A DNA stretch of 64,000 nt from Sinorhizobium numidicum (GTDB taxonomy: Bacteria; Pseudomonadota; Alphaproteobacteria; Rhizobiales; Rhizobiaceae), in NCBI RefSeq assembly GCF_029892045.1, contig NZ_CP120369.1, forward strand, positions 558,001 through 622,000. The letters are read 5' to 3'. The translations under genes and the position numbers were made by a program. The notes beneath the pieces were generated by a model. It was not told the origin of the DNA. It saw nothing but the letters and a program-made list of their open reading frames with translations, and did no database searches. The stretch's first letter is position 1. Every line of letters starts with the position of its first letter. Below, piece by piece: positions 34,218 through 45,063 of this stretch.

Positions 34218-35849
34218 GTGACTGGCCCATTTCCTGACGAGGTCGACGAAGCGCTTTGGGATGAAGCGTGCCGGCGCGCAGAAGCGGTTCGGGAATTCCT
34301 GAAGCATCGGCCTGGCAAAATGACAACCGCAGATGTGACACTGCTTGCGACCGAGCTCGAAACCAGTCGGGCAACCGCGTACCGCCTTATCAAGCTGTTT
34401 CGGACCGGTGGGACGGTCATGTCGCTGGTGGACCGCAAGCGGGGACCAGAGGGCCACCGGGCGCTGGATGACAGGCGGGAAGAGATCATCCGCACGACGA
34501 TCAACAGGTACTACCTGACGCGAAACCGTCCGGCACTTTCGCAGTTGGTCCGGGATGTGCAAACGAACTGCATGTCGGTCGGCCTCAAACCGCCCCATCG
34601 CCGAACGATCAAAGCCCGTCTCGAAGACATCGACCTGCAGAAGCGCGCCAAGCGACGCGGCGAAACCGAGATCATGAAGCAGACCCAGGCCGTTCCTGCG
34701 CTCCCGATTCTTTTATCCGGCAGCAATGCTCGTCCAGTGGCGCGGCCGGAAAGGCTTATCTATCCGATCTTCTCGCGGCTGACCGAGGACTGCTTCTACC
34801 ATGCCTCGCTCACGGCAATGGCCGAGTTGGTCAAGCACGGCTGCACCACGGCGTTCGACCACCAGTACTGCTTCCCGCAGCACGCCGGCAAACGGCTGAT
34901 TGACCGGCAGTTCGAGGCCGCTGACCTTTTGGGCATGCGCTTCCATGCGGGGCGTGGCGGCAACACGCTGCCGAAATCCGAAGGCTCGACCATTCCGGAC
35001 GCCATGCTGGAAACGACGGACGAGTTCATCGCCGACTGCGCGCGCCTGATCGACACCTATCATGATGCCGACCCCTTCAGCATGCGGCAGGTCGTCGTCG
35101 CGCCGTGCCAACCGGTCAACTGCTACCGTGAGACTTTCGTCGAGTCGGCGGCGCTGGCGCGCGATCGCGGCGTGCAACTGCACACGCATGTGGGCGAAGG
35201 CGAGAGCCCGGTCGTCGAGGCCCGGCACGGCATGCGGACGGTGGATTACTGCGCGGAGCTCGGATTTGCCGGCCCCGATACCTTCTATGCCCATTGCTGG
35301 GAACTGACCCATGACGAACTGCGAACGATGGCCGCGAGTGGAACCGGTGTCGCTCACTGCCCCGAGCCAGTCTATCTGGTCGGCGCCGAGGTGACGGATA
35401 TTCCGGCCATGTCGGCCTTCGGTCTCCGGGTGGGTCTCGGCTGTGACGGAGCTGCCTCGAACGACAATTCAAACCTGATGCACTGCGTGCACTCCGCCTA
35501 CATGCTGCAGTGCCTGAAAGCGTCGACGCGCGCGCATCCCGTCCCGCCCCCGGTCGATTTCCTCGACTATGCCACGGCCGGTGGTGCCGCCCTCCTAGGC
35601 CGCCGCGACATCGGTCGGCTCGCCCGCGGCATGGCCGCCGACCTATTTGCAATCGACACACGGCGGATGGACTTCGTCGGCACACGGCATGATCCGCTGA
35701 GCCTGATTGCCAAAGTGGGCATCGGCATGCCGACCGACATGACCATGATCAACGGCCGCATTGTCTGGGCCAGGGGTGAATTCATCGGGCTCGACGAGGC
35801 GCGGCTGTTCGCGGAGGCCGAGGCCGCTCTCGCGACAGTGGAACTTTAA
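34218..35849 (+). pseudogene. In-frame fusion of a TniA/Mu-type transposase N-terminus to a truncated amidohydrolase
   Basis: One open frame of 543 residues joins two unrelated pieces. Residues 1 to about 165 are a TniA/Mu-like transposase N-terminus (DEALWDEACRRAEAV, a helix-turn-helix ETSRATAYRLIKLF, RYYLTRNRPALSQL). From about residue 178 (RLIYPIFSRLTEDCFYHASL) the sequence is a TrzN/AtzB/8-oxoguanine-deaminase-like amidohydrolase with HTHVGEGESP, YAHCW and GLGCDGAASND. The enzyme's first part, with the HxH metal ligands, is absent, so it should be inactive as a deaminase. The transposase lacks its DDE core. The open frame may be fortuitous or may make a chimeric protein. Confidence 0.8.
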
Positions 35850-36394
35850 TATACAAAACAGGGGAACTGAAAGGCGAGTTCTCGATCGCACGGCTTCATA
35901 ATCTCGGGTTGCAGCTCCTGACCTACGTCCGTCTGAACCGCGGTGCGATCGTAAACTATGGCAAGCGCTACCGAGCCGGCCTTGGAGGACTCTGGCGTCA
36001 GCCGGTGCCAAAGCTGGTCACAGCATTTTGTCCGAGTCCGATTGACGACAATCTGTGTTCAGATCCAGACATCCTAGGGGTTAGGATCAAGCCGGCCAGG
36101 GGGCGACTCCGCCGATTTGCGGTCGCTGCTCGCAACCCGTTTGGTGGCATGCAAATTGCATATTCATAGCCATGATACGTGTTCCGACGTGCCCCGTCGC
36201 GCGGTCTTTAGCCCAGGAGTTCACATGACATTCGCCCGAACGCAATACAGGCTGCGCATCCCGTGGGACGCCCCAGCTCCGTTGGATCTCGCTGCGATCG
36301 GCAGACAGGATCGCCATCCTGCAGACCGCCTGCAGCTTTCAGGTCAGCTAGGGCCGCCATAAGGGTTCTCGTAAAACAACATTCAGGAGAACTT
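35850..36394. other. Stretch without a supported gene
   Basis: Short frames on both strands overlap, and none has a ribosome binding site with a recognisable product. A plus-strand frame at 36225 (MTFARTQYRLRIPWDAPAP) is the least unlikely. The stretch follows the fusion gene and may hold remnants of the deleted insertion sequence. Confidence 0.4.
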
Positions 36395-36781
36395 ATGACT
36401 CGACCACATGAATATCGGCCGATTCGCCGGCTCTCCCAATGGCACATAACACCAGATCCTCTTCAAATCCGTGATGATCCAAAAGGAAAACGAAAAATGC
36501 CTACCTCAGAAAAAGACGCTGCGGGGCGCTCGAGGCTCCTGATAAAATTGCGGTCTCACTGGCCACCAACGATACTTGCCGCCACGGCGTTGGCCATTGT
36601 AATGACCGCTCCAGCTCCAGCCGTCGCCCAAGACGCTGATAAGGACGACTCCGACCAAAGCTTGGTTGAGCAAGGCTGGGGGAGTTGTATACGTACGTGG
36701 TTGTGCATTGGCGATCCAGAGGTCGAACGAAGACCTTTGCAGCGCGACAACCAAGATGAGACGAAGCGTCAATCAAGATGA
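36395..36781 (+). CDS. Small protein with one membrane or signal segment
   Basis: A 128-residue protein from ATG 36395, which has the strong site CAGGAGAAC. A basic N-terminus of about 60 residues precedes a hydrophobic segment (TILAATALAIVMTAPAPAVA) followed by AQDADKDDSD, as in a signal peptide with an Ala-x-Ala cleavage site. An ATG at 36497 would give a conventional secreted protein with a 35-residue signal. The mature part is acidic with two cysteines (SCIRTWLCIGDPE). I do not recognise the family. Confidence 0.5.
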   Translation: MTRPHEYRPIRRLSQWHITPDPLQIRDDPKGKRKMPTSEKDAAGRSRLLIKLRSHWPPTILAATALAIVMTAPAPAVAQDADKDDSDQSLVEQGWGSCIRTWLCIGDPEVERRPLQRDNQDETKRQSR

Positions 36782-36786
36782 GACTC

Positions 36787-36944
36787 GGCAGCAGCGGTGG
36801 AACGCAGAGAGGGCGTAGCCCGAACGGAGTTCTACCGCTGCTGCCGCGCCGATTCATCTGGTGATTGCGGTTCGACCGGTACGTTGGGTTCTTCGAAGAA
36901 CGGGGAACCACCTTGTGCCAGGTCGTCACATAACCGATCACCAG

Positions 36945-36948
<4 letters not shown>
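36787..36948. repeat. Two consecutive inverted repeats before the IS21 genes
   Basis: The first repeat has 17-bp arms at 36787-36803 and 36829-36845 (16 of 17 complementary, core GGCAGCAGCGGT / ACCGCTGCTGCC). The second has perfect 12-bp arms TCATCTGGTGAT at 36854-36865 and ATCACCAGATGA at 36937-36948. They lie between the small secreted protein and istA. Either may be the left end of the IS21 element or a terminator of the upstream gene. Confidence 0.6.
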
Positions 36949-38416
<1,468 letters not shown>

Positions 38417-38420
<4 letters not shown>

Positions 38421-38740
38421 GAAACGCCCCTGCCATCGACGCCGCCGCGCTCAGCACGCTGCTCAATGAGGTCCACCTGCCGGCCATCAAGGTCCTTTGG
38501 CCGGACTTCGCCGAGCGGGCCGACAAGGAAGGGTGGCCAGCGGCCCGGTTCCTGTCGGTGATCGCCGAGCACGAACTGGCCGAACGCGATCGCCGCCGCA
38601 TCGAACGCCATCTCGCCGAGGCGCGATTGCCACCGGGAAAGACGCTCGACAGCTTTGACTTCGACGCCGTGCCGATGGTCTCCAAGGCACAGGTCATGGC
38701 GATCGCCGCCGGCGATAGCTGGCTCGCCAATCCCGCGTAG
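38417..38740 (+). pseudogene. istB: IstB helper ATPase of IS21, truncated
   Basis: The ATG overlaps the istA stop (ATGA), as in intact IS21 elements. The 107 residues (LNEVHLPAIKVLWPDFAERADKEGW, VMAIAAGDSWLANPA) correspond to the N-terminal part of IstB. The frame ends just before the expected Walker A motif, and the ATPase core is absent downstream. The right end of the IS is therefore deleted. Confidence 0.82.
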
Positions 38741-38941
38741 TCGCCCAGTCGAAGTTCGGAATTGGCCACTTTGCTGGAGTGCTGCGAGAAGTCCGACGTG
38801 CAGCCGCTCTGCGCTCAATGGTGAAGGCCGCTTAGATCTTTTAGACGGGCCAACACGACGGCCTCGAGAAAGGTCCGGACACTGGAAAATCGGCGCTTCC
38901 TTGCGGTTCGGCCGTCATCACATCAAATTCAGGAGAGCATC

Positions 38942-39382
38942 ATGAGTGATTCCGGTGTCGCCGTCTTCGACAAGACGCTCCAGACCACGCATATCTGGCT
39001 CGATGAAATCATGGAACACCAGGGGCCGGATCGTCAGCGCGCATGGCATATCCTGAGCGCTGTTCTTCACACCCTGCGCGATCGCTTGTCCGCCGACCTA
39101 TCGGCTCATCTTTCCGCGCAACTGCCGCTGCTCGTGCGGGGGACCTATTACGATCAATACGAGCCCTCCAAACAGCCGGTACAGTCGCGGACCCTGGACG
39201 AGTTCCTTGGCCGGGTGAAAGAGGAACTCGCGTTCAGCCGGCCGGTCGATGCCAAGGAGGCGGTGCAAACGGTATTTCACGTGCTGTCGCACCACCTTGA
39301 TCCCGGCGAAGTCCGCAAGATCCGTGAAAGTCTGCCCCAGGATGTACGGGCACTTTGGCCAGACCCGACCCAGCGTCAATAG
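38942..39382 (+). CDS. DUF2267 protein
   Basis: A 146-residue protein that fits DUF2267: it begins with FDKTLQTTHIWLDEIMEHQG and contains ILSAVLHTLRDRLSADLSAHLSAQLPLLVRGTYYDQYEPS, followed by FLGRVKEELAF and AVQTVFHVLSHHLDPGEVRKIRESLPQDVRALW. These are the two repeats of the family. Caution: the biochemical function is unknown. CAGGAGAGC precedes the ATG. It stands alone, between IS remnants and small plasmid genes. Confidence 0.88.
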   Translation: MSDSGVAVFDKTLQTTHIWLDEIMEHQGPDRQRAWHILSAVLHTLRDRLSADLSAHLSAQLPLLVRGTYYDQYEPSKQPVQSRTLDEFLGRVKEELAFSRPVDAKEAVQTVFHVLSHHLDPGEVRKIRESLPQDVRALWPDPTQRQ

Positions 39383-39524
39383 ACGGCCAAAGGGTGGGTT
39401 AGGTCATCCATCTGCCATGCGTCGAGAAAGTTGCTGGGGGTATGTACACCTCGTCGGAGAAATACCATGTCATCGTTCGAAAATCCTGGCTGACCAGGAA
39501 ACCACCGATAAGCTCGGCGCCGCC

Positions 39525-39803
39525 ATGATCCTATTGGCCCGTAACGAAGGCGGTGGCGGCCCCCGCAAAGGTATTATTCTCACGCACGAGCTCGTCGAGG
39601 ATGCATTCGGTGGCGACCGCGACAGAGCAGCTCGAGTTATCAGGTCCGGCGTCATCGATCATGAGGCTCTGCGCAGGATCGACAGTCCGGACAGGCTGAC
39701 TTATCAGACGCTCGATGCAGCGACCGCTGTCGTCTGCTGGCACTTGGCGACCTTCAGCCGCGATGATCTGGGGCTCTTCGAAGGACCGGTGCGTTCCAGA
39801 TGA
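39525..39803 (+). CDS. Possible small protein of unknown function
   Basis: A 92-residue frame from ATG 39525 (MILLARNEGGGGPRKGIILT...) with third-position GC bias and an Asp/Arg-rich middle (DRDRAARVIRSGVIDHEAL). The in-frame part reaches upstream into ADQETTDKLGA without a start. The opposite strand also has frames here. I have no family for it. Confidence 0.3.
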   Translation: MILLARNEGGGGPRKGIILTHELVEDAFGGDRDRAARVIRSGVIDHEALRRIDSPDRLTYQTLDAATAVVCWHLATFSRDDLGLFEGPVRSR

Positions 39804-39924
39804 GACTGCCAGGGATCACAGAGCCAGCTCCCGTCATGCGTGGATGCTCGGAAAAGTGGTCGATGCCGCTTTCGACTGTCACCGTGGTGCCCGGTACCGC
39901 CTGCCAGAAAGTCCCTGATCGGAC

Positions 39925-40386
39925 TCAAGCGGCATGGGATCTAGAGGATCCAACAATCAGCAGCGCATTCAATAGCATGGCGAACAGACTGGGGCGGGGT
40001 TCTAGTATCTCGCGGACACATCGGGCAGCCGCCTCGGCCCGCACCGTCCCACCGGAATGGCAGCTGCAAACAAGCTGGTGCAACTCCCAATCGGTCAATT
40101 CGAAGAAACGCTTCGCCTCGCCATAGGTATCATCCTGAAGGCCCTCCGCACGAAGCAGCGGATCCTCAAATGCGACCGTGATCGGCGAACCTGCGCTTCT
40201 CATCGCGTCACGCGCCCATGCCGGCTGATACTCGGTTTCCCAAAGTGTGCTGAGACGCTGATCAGGTGCTTTCTCCAAAAGCTCTGCCCAGTGCGCAAGG
40301 CGTTCACCTCGCGTCATCGCCCGGCCCTGCATGTCTGCGTGGACGTCGGCAACTGTTTGCAATCGTTCGCGTGGTTCGTGTTTCAT
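39925..40386 (-). CDS. Hypothetical protein
   Basis: A 153-residue protein with an internal ATG (MTRGERLAHWAELLEKAP) that could be the true start near 40314. It has a central acidic helix-rich part (EAKRFFELTDWELHQLVCSCHSGGTV) and no signal. Similar proteins are carried by rhizobial plasmids, as far as I can judge, but the function is unknown. It is flanked by genes on both strands with no operon. Confidence 0.6.
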   Translation of the reverse strand: MKHEPRERLQTVADVHADMQGRAMTRGERLAHWAELLEKAPDQRLSTLWETEYQPAWARDAMRSAGSPITVAFEDPLLRAEGLQDDTYGEAKRFFELTDWELHQLVCSCHSGGTVRAEAAARCVREILEPRPSLFAMLLNALLIVGSSRSHAA

Positions 40387-40676
40387 CGTTGCCTCTCATA
40401 TTAGAGTATTCTTTGAGAGGTATGGCGCTTAGAGATATCGACAAGAGGGTTGGGAGAAGCTTCAACAGCCTGCGCGGAGAACGCGGACCGACGCTCGACG
40501 ATCTTCGTGGCGATCCCACCGAAGGTCCGGAATTGCCGGGATTGGTGATACCCTTGCGAGCCCGCTCGCGAGCGTCCTCTTCACGGCCCGCGGTTATTAG
40601 AAGCACCAAGCCGGCGGATTGGACATCCCAGTCCGAGATCGCAGTCGGTGGTTTTTCTGTCAGAACTCAGTGGCAG

Positions 40677-40997
40677 TCAGGTGTCCCTGATCTGGTCGAC
40701 AGCGGTCGCCAGCAGTTCGTCCATGACGACGCGAATCTGTTGATCGGACTGGGCGACGCCAGCCGCGTCGAAATCTGCGCGCACCTTGCGGAGCACATCG
40801 TTGTCCCCTGCTTCTTCGAAGTCCGCGCTGACCACCTCCTTCGCATAGGCGTCGGCGTCCCCGCCGGTTTTACCGAGCTTTTCAGCGGCCCACAGGCCAA
40901 GCAGCTTGTTGCGCCGCGCCATCGCCTTGAACTTCAACTCCTCGTCCATCGCGAACTTCTTTTCGAAGCCTTCCTGACGGTCCCTTGTGCTGCTCAT
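40677..40997 (-). CDS. ATPase inhibitor zeta subunit homologue (DUF1476)
   Basis: A 106-residue protein from ATG 40997 (MSSTRDRQEGFEKKFAMDEEL). It matches the DUF1476 family end to end: KFKAMARRNKLLGLWAAEKLG, YAKEVVSADFEEAGD, QIRVVMDELLATAVDQI. In Paracoccus this family is the zeta subunit that blocks reverse rotation of the F1Fo ATP synthase through its N-terminal inhibitory helix. That helix (RDRQEGFEKKFAMDEEL) is intact here. The gene is normally chromosomal, so this is an accessory plasmid copy. The 13 extra upstream residues of the longer frame are not needed. Confidence 0.88.
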   Translation of the reverse strand: MSSTRDRQEGFEKKFAMDEELKFKAMARRNKLLGLWAAEKLGKTGGDADAYAKEVVSADFEEAGDNDVLRKVRADFDAAGVAQSDQQIRVVMDELLATAVDQIRDT

Positions 40998-41282
40998 CGC
41001 TTGGCCTTCGTTCAGGTTGAGAGTTTCGACCTTCATCCGACATCCAGAAGATGACCGGCTAGCCGAGAGTGGCGCGAATGGAGGTCGTTGGCAAGATCAG
41101 GACATTCACGCAGATGATCGGCGAGGATTACAGACTCAAACTGGAACGGTGCGGTTCTTGTTCTGACCCCGGAAAGGTGGGTGATGGCGGGCAATCCGGA
41201 TCTTCCGACCGACCGTCGGGAACGCCCACTTCGGGTCGGAATCGACCCGGGTATCAAGCGTCAGGTTTTCACCACTAGAAAC

Positions 41283-41978
41283 TCATTCACCCTCCAACGC
41301 TTGGCTCTCAGGCTCAGCGGTCGCGTCCTGCTCAAGCGCCTGCCGGCTGAGCAGCCCCGCGTCCTCCAACCGCTCGAGATCGGGTAGGTCGCGCAGCGTC
41401 TCGAGGCCGAACACCGACAAAAAATGCTTGGTCGTCACATACGTGTAGGGCGCGCCAGGTGTGGGGCTACGTGGTCCGGAGCCGAGGAACCCGGCGTCGC
41501 GAAGCGACCCTATCGTGTCGCGGCTTACTTCCTTACCGAAGATTTTCGACAACTCCCCGCGCGTGACCGGCTGCAGATAGGCGACTGCCATCAGCACGGC
41601 CGCTTCGTGTTCGGAGAGGCTTGCCGCCCCAGAGCGGGTCGGGGCGGCGGAAGCTCGGATTACCGGTCCATATGCCGCGCGGGTGCGATGCTGCCAGCCG
41701 CCGGCAACCGCGACGATGTCATAGGGTCGTGTGCGCAGTTCCTCCCGCAAGTCGTCGATCACGAGATCGATGCTGCAGGCCCGGCCGACCACACGTACCA
41801 AGGCCTCGCGGGTGACCGGTTCGGCCGAGGCGAAGATCACGGCCTCGACGCGCAGCATCCATTCGCGCCAGCGAAGCTCCGGCGGCAGGTCCTCCAGCTC
41901 GCGATCGAACAGGACCTCTCCCACTGACTTCGTCTTGCTACGCGATGACTTTGCTGCAGTCGCTCCGGTCATCGTCAC
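41283..41978 (-). CDS. scpB: ScpB-like condensin accessory protein
   Basis: About 231 residues with tandem winged helices as in ScpB. Recognisable parts: [90 protein letters not shown] and [23 protein letters not shown]. ScpB binds SMC with ScpA to compact and segregate DNA. No scpA or smc gene is nearby. Its ATG overlaps the stop of the DUF1403 gene (ATGA at 41975-41978), so they act together. This plasmid version is diverged, with a longer N-terminus. Confidence 0.85.
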   Translation of the reverse strand: MTMTGATAAKSSRSKTKSVGEVLFDRELEDLPPELRWREWMLRVEAVIFASAEPVTREALVRVVGRACSIDLVIDDLREELRTRPYDIVAVAGGWQHRTRAAYGPVIRASAAPTRSGAASLSEHEAAVLMAVAYLQPVTRGELSKIFGKEVSRDTIGSLRDAGFLGSGPRSPTPGAPYTYVTTKHFLSVFGLETLRDLPDLERLEDAGLLSRQALEQDATAEPESQALEGE

Positions 41979-42928
41979 AACCCGTATATCCGGAACGATG
42001 GCCGGCCGGACAGTTCACACACGGCGCCAGCCCCCTCCAGCCGCTCAAACAGACGCGTGCTCGCCCAGCGCGAGAGGTTGGAGCCGGGCGCGGAGACTGG
42101 CACGGCATCCTCGTCGAGCAACTTGCGGACGACGTTCTCGGCACCCTTGGTGCGGACCTTCGGCGCGACGACAAGAAGCTTTTCCGCGCGCCGGGCAATC
42201 TCGCCGGCCGACCGCAGCGCAGCACCAGTGCCTTCGACCAGAGCCAGACAGACAGTGCGCGGGAAAGCGACCTCGCCGGGATGGACACGTCCCCGGGCCC
42301 CGATCGTTCGGAAGGCCGGCCCGTAGCGTTCTCCCATCAGCAGCGGTACGGGAGCCGGCCATTTCAGCATGGAGGCGACCAGGGCATCGGCGAGTGCCCA
42401 GGCGAGCGGCTCGGCATCCGGACGGGCGGCGTGGATGGCGCTCACCAGGTCCGCCGCGGCAAAGGGCGCGGCGCGACCGGACTGCCGGGCATTGTCGGCA
42501 TGATCGACGGCCGCCGCCAGCCGGTCATCCCAGGACAGACCGAGCAGATCAGCCAATTCGGCGACGCCCTTCGAAGAAATGCCGGGTTTTCGGCCGCTCA
42601 GCCTTCTGTAGGCCAAAAACACCCTTCCGGCCGGGCCAGGATCGTCGCCCGCAGCGGTCAGCAGCACGGCATCGCGCAAAGCCGGTTCGTGCTCGTTTCG
42701 GCCCATCAGGCGAACAGCGGCCGCGGCGCATTTCAGCGCCTGACGGGATCGCCAGCAGCCGGCCCAGTGCGGTTCTGTCCGAACGAGATCATCGAGGGAT
42801 TTCAAGGCGATGCCGGCGGCAAAGGCGGCGTCCGCTTCCGTGAGATCGCGGCCGCGCGGCATTGCCCAGCCCGGCAGCTGAGCGGGCCGCACGGTCGACG
42901 ATATCGGGGGGAGCGCGAGCGAATCCAT
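41975..42928 (-). CDS. DUF1403 protein coupled to ScpB
   Basis: A 317-residue Ala-rich helical protein of DUF1403 ([76 protein letters not shown]). The family is found almost only on rhizobial and related plasmids beside scpB, and its role is unknown. Because it is coupled to ScpB, it may take ScpA's place as kleisin-like partner or link condensin to the plasmid, which is inference. A 10-bp inverted repeat at 42950-42986 lies in its promoter. Confidence 0.82.
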   Translation of the reverse strand: MDSLALPPISSTVRPAQLPGWAMPRGRDLTEADAAFAAGIALKSLDDLVRTEPHWAGCWRSRQALKCAAAAVRLMGRNEHEPALRDAVLLTAAGDDPGPAGRVFLAYRRLSGRKPGISSKGVAELADLLGLSWDDRLAAAVDHADNARQSGRAAPFAAADLVSAIHAARPDAEPLAWALADALVASMLKWPAPVPLLMGERYGPAFRTIGARGRVHPGEVAFPRTVCLALVEGTGAALRSAGEIARRAEKLLVVAPKVRTKGAENVVRKLLDEDAVPVSAPGSNLSRWASTRLFERLEGAGAVCELSGRPSFRIYGL

Positions 42929-42949
42929 GTCAACAAGCTTACCGGAGTC

Positions 42950-42986
42950 GTGCGGTTTGTGCCATCAATTTCGACGCAAACCGCAC
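42950..42986. promoter_or_regulatory. Perfect 10-bp inverted repeat upstream of the DUF1403-scpB operon
   Basis: GTGCGGTTTG at 42950-42959 and CAAACCGCAC at 42977-42986 are exact complements with 17 bases between. It lies 22 bases upstream of the DUF1403 start. An operator for a dimeric regulator, or a recombination/partition site, would look like this. Confidence 0.65.
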
Positions 42987-43163
42987 ATCCCGTCGTCAAA
43001 CACTTATGTCCGATAATCTTGCGTTATCGGGCGTTTTCTTTCTTCTATAGAAGGATCCACCGAATCAAGCCGAAATCAGCCTCGATCGGTGGAAATTTGC
43101 GCTTTCACTGGTTGGGAAGCAGGTGTATATAGCTAGCCAGTCTAGCGAGTTTGGAGCAAAACA

Positions 43164-43418
43164 ATGGAATGGCAGCTGCAGGACGCCAAGAACCACTTCT
43201 CGAAAGTGGTGCAGAAGGCGCGACACGAGGGGCCGCAGATCGTCACGCTGCGTGGCGAGCGCACGGCCGTAGTGCTGTCCGCCCACGACTATGACGCTCT
43301 GCGCGCCGGCCGACCGACGCTGGTCGACGATCTGCTCGGCGGTCCCCCTTGGGACGATGAGCTCGCCGATGCGGTCGAGGCGCGCGCCAAGACGCCAAGC
43401 CGCGACGTGGCCTTCTAA
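43164..43418 (+). CDS. Phd/YefM-type antitoxin
   Basis: An 84-residue antitoxin. The N-terminal DNA-binding part WQLQDAKNHFSKVVQKARHEGPQIVTLRGERTAVVLS is a clear Phd/YefM fold. The C-terminal tail (DDELADAVEARAKTPSRDVAF) should neutralise the toxin. Its stop overlaps the toxin start (TAATG, 43416-43420). The Phd-dimer probably represses the operon; AT-rich sequence at 43120-43145 (GTATATAGCTAGCC) is a possible operator. Confidence 0.92.
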   Translation: MEWQLQDAKNHFSKVVQKARHEGPQIVTLRGERTAVVLSAHDYDALRAGRPTLVDDLLGGPPWDDELADAVEARAKTPSRDVAF

Positions 43419-43825
43419 TGTATCTGGTTGACACCAACATCGTCTCGGAGGCGCGACGCGGCGCGCCGCAGGCGGTTGCCTGGCTGCGCTCGGTCGACCC
43501 GCTCAGCATCCATCTGAGCGCGCTGACCCTCGGCGAAATCATGCGCGGCATTGCGCTGAAACAGAAGTCGGATCCGAAGGCCGCCGCTCACCTCGCCGAA
43601 TGGCTGCGCAAGCTGCGCCACGACCACGGCGACCGTATCCTGCCGGTGACCGACCAGATCGCCGTCGAATGGGGCCGCATCGCCGCGATCCGACCGCGTG
43701 GCGATATTGACGGGCTCCTCGCCGCGACTGCGGTCGTCCACGACCTGATCCTCGTCACGCGCAACGTCAAGGATTTTGAAGACACGGACGCTTCCGTGAT
43801 CAATCCGTGGGAGACACCGGCGTGA
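43418..43825 (+). CDS. vapC: VapC-type PIN-domain toxin
   Basis: A 135-residue PIN ribonuclease. Catalytic acids are visible: Asp in YLVDTNIVSE, Glu in TLGEIMRGI, and Asp in RGDIDGLLAATA, with TRNVKDFED at the end. VapC toxins cleave tRNA or rRNA and slow growth when the antitoxin is lost. The start overlaps the antitoxin stop. The stop overlaps a GTG start of the recombinase gene (GTGA), giving a three-gene coupled unit. Confidence 0.92.
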   Translation: MYLVDTNIVSEARRGAPQAVAWLRSVDPLSIHLSALTLGEIMRGIALKQKSDPKAAAHLAEWLRKLRHDHGDRILPVTDQIAVEWGRIAAIRPRGDIDGLLAATAVVHDLILVTRNVKDFEDTDASVINPWETPA

Positions 43826-44937
43826 GCGGCTCAGCGACGAGCTCGGAACCGCAAAAAGTCGATCTCTCCCAGCCGGGTGGTGTAACGGTCGACACGAACC
43901 CTGGTGGCACCGCACTCCCCTCCCCTGTTCCGGAAGCGAACGCCGCCCTGCCGGCGCACCTCGAGCGCCTCGCCGATCGGGCCCGCGGTTACGTCGAGGC
44001 CGCCAGCTCCGCCAACACCCGCAGGGCCTACGCCTCCGACTGGAAGCATTTTACCGCCTGGTGCCGCCGGCAGAACCTTACTCCCCTCCCCCCGGATCCC
44101 CAGGTCGTCGGCCTCTATATAACCGCCTGCGCGTCAGGCGCCGCAACGGCCGACCGCAAGCCCAACTCGGTCACGACAATCGAACGCCGACTCTCTTCGC
44201 TGTCCTGGAACTACGCGCAGCGCGGCACGCCGCTGGACCGCAAAGATCGGCACGTCGCCACAGTGCTCGCCGGCATCCGCAACACCCACGCCGCCCCTCC
44301 CCGACAGAAGGAAGCCGTGTTTCCGGAAGACTTGATCGCCATGATCGAGACTCTCGATCGCGGCACATTGAGGGGTCTGCGCGACCGCGCGATGCTGCTC
44401 GTCGGCTTTGCGGGCGGCCTGCGCCGCTCTGAGATCGTCGGACTTGACCTCGGCCGCGATCAGACGGAAGACGGCCGGGGCTGGATCGAGATCCTCGACA
44501 AGGGCCTGCTCGTCACCCTGCGCGGCAAGACCGGCTGGCGCGAGGTCGAGATCGGCCGCGGCTCCGCGGACACTACCTGTCCGGTCGTCGCCGTCGAGAC
44601 CTGGATCAAGTTCGCCCGGATCGCCAAAGGTCCACTCTTCCGCAGGGTCCGGGGCCAGGGCAAGGACGTCGGGCCCGACCGATTGAATGACCGGGAGGTG
44701 GCACGTCTCGTCAAAAAGGCGGCACTTGCCGCCGGTGTTCGCGGAGACCTTAGCGAGGATGATCGGGCCGAGAAATTCTCCGGCCATTCGCTGCGTGCCG
44801 GCCTCGCCTCCTCGGCCGAAGTCGACGAGCGTTACGTCCAGAAGCAGCTCGGCCACGCCAGCGCGGAAATGACGCGCAAATATCAGCGGCGGCGCGACCG
44901 CTTCCGCGTCAACCTCACCAAAGCGTCCGGACTTTGA
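43822..44937 (+). CDS. Tyrosine recombinase/integrase
   Basis: A 371-residue integrase. The N-terminal SAM-like core-binding domain (ANTRRAYASDWKHFTAWCRRQ) is followed by a catalytic domain with Arg in GGLRRSEIVGLDL, the HxxR motif in GHSLRAGLASSA, LGHAS and the nucleophile Tyr in KYQRRRDRF. I prefer the GTG at 43822, which overlaps the vapC stop; a GTG at 43807 is possible. Similar recombinases on rhizobial plasmids resolve multimers or move cassettes. Two decayed relatives lie at 45321 and 48330. Confidence 0.9.
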   Translation: MSGSATSSEPQKVDLSQPGGVTVDTNPGGTALPSPVPEANAALPAHLERLADRARGYVEAASSANTRRAYASDWKHFTAWCRRQNLTPLPPDPQVVGLYITACASGAATADRKPNSVTTIERRLSSLSWNYAQRGTPLDRKDRHVATVLAGIRNTHAAPPRQKEAVFPEDLIAMIETLDRGTLRGLRDRAMLLVGFAGGLRRSEIVGLDLGRDQTEDGRGWIEILDKGLLVTLRGKTGWREVEIGRGSADTTCPVVAVETWIKFARIAKGPLFRRVRGQGKDVGPDRLNDREVARLVKKAALAAGVRGDLSEDDRAEKFSGHSLRAGLASSAEVDERYVQKQLGHASAEMTRKYQRRRDRFRVNLTKASGL

Positions 44938-45063
44938 AAAAAGTCCCCCCTCCCCGCGCGACTGGAAGCCATAAAAGGACACAGCGGTGGTTCTCCGGCA
45001 GACAACGTTAAGCTACAACACATCGCATGAAATTTTCGCGCAGAATTGCGCAGGGGAGCGATC

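Noticed and set aside
40266..41054. 262-residue plus-strand frame over the zeta homologue
   Set aside because: It is antisense to the conserved DUF1476 protein and to the end of the 39925-40386 gene.
43010..43030. CCGATAA...TTATCGG hairpin followed by a T-rich stretch
   Set aside because: A seven-pair stem with a weak T-tract and no upstream plus-strand gene to terminate; too weak to list as a terminator.
41945..43132. Plus-strand frames of 370-395 residues opposite DUF1403
   Set aside because: They are shadows of the DUF1403 gene, which is coupled to scpB and has a conserved sequence.
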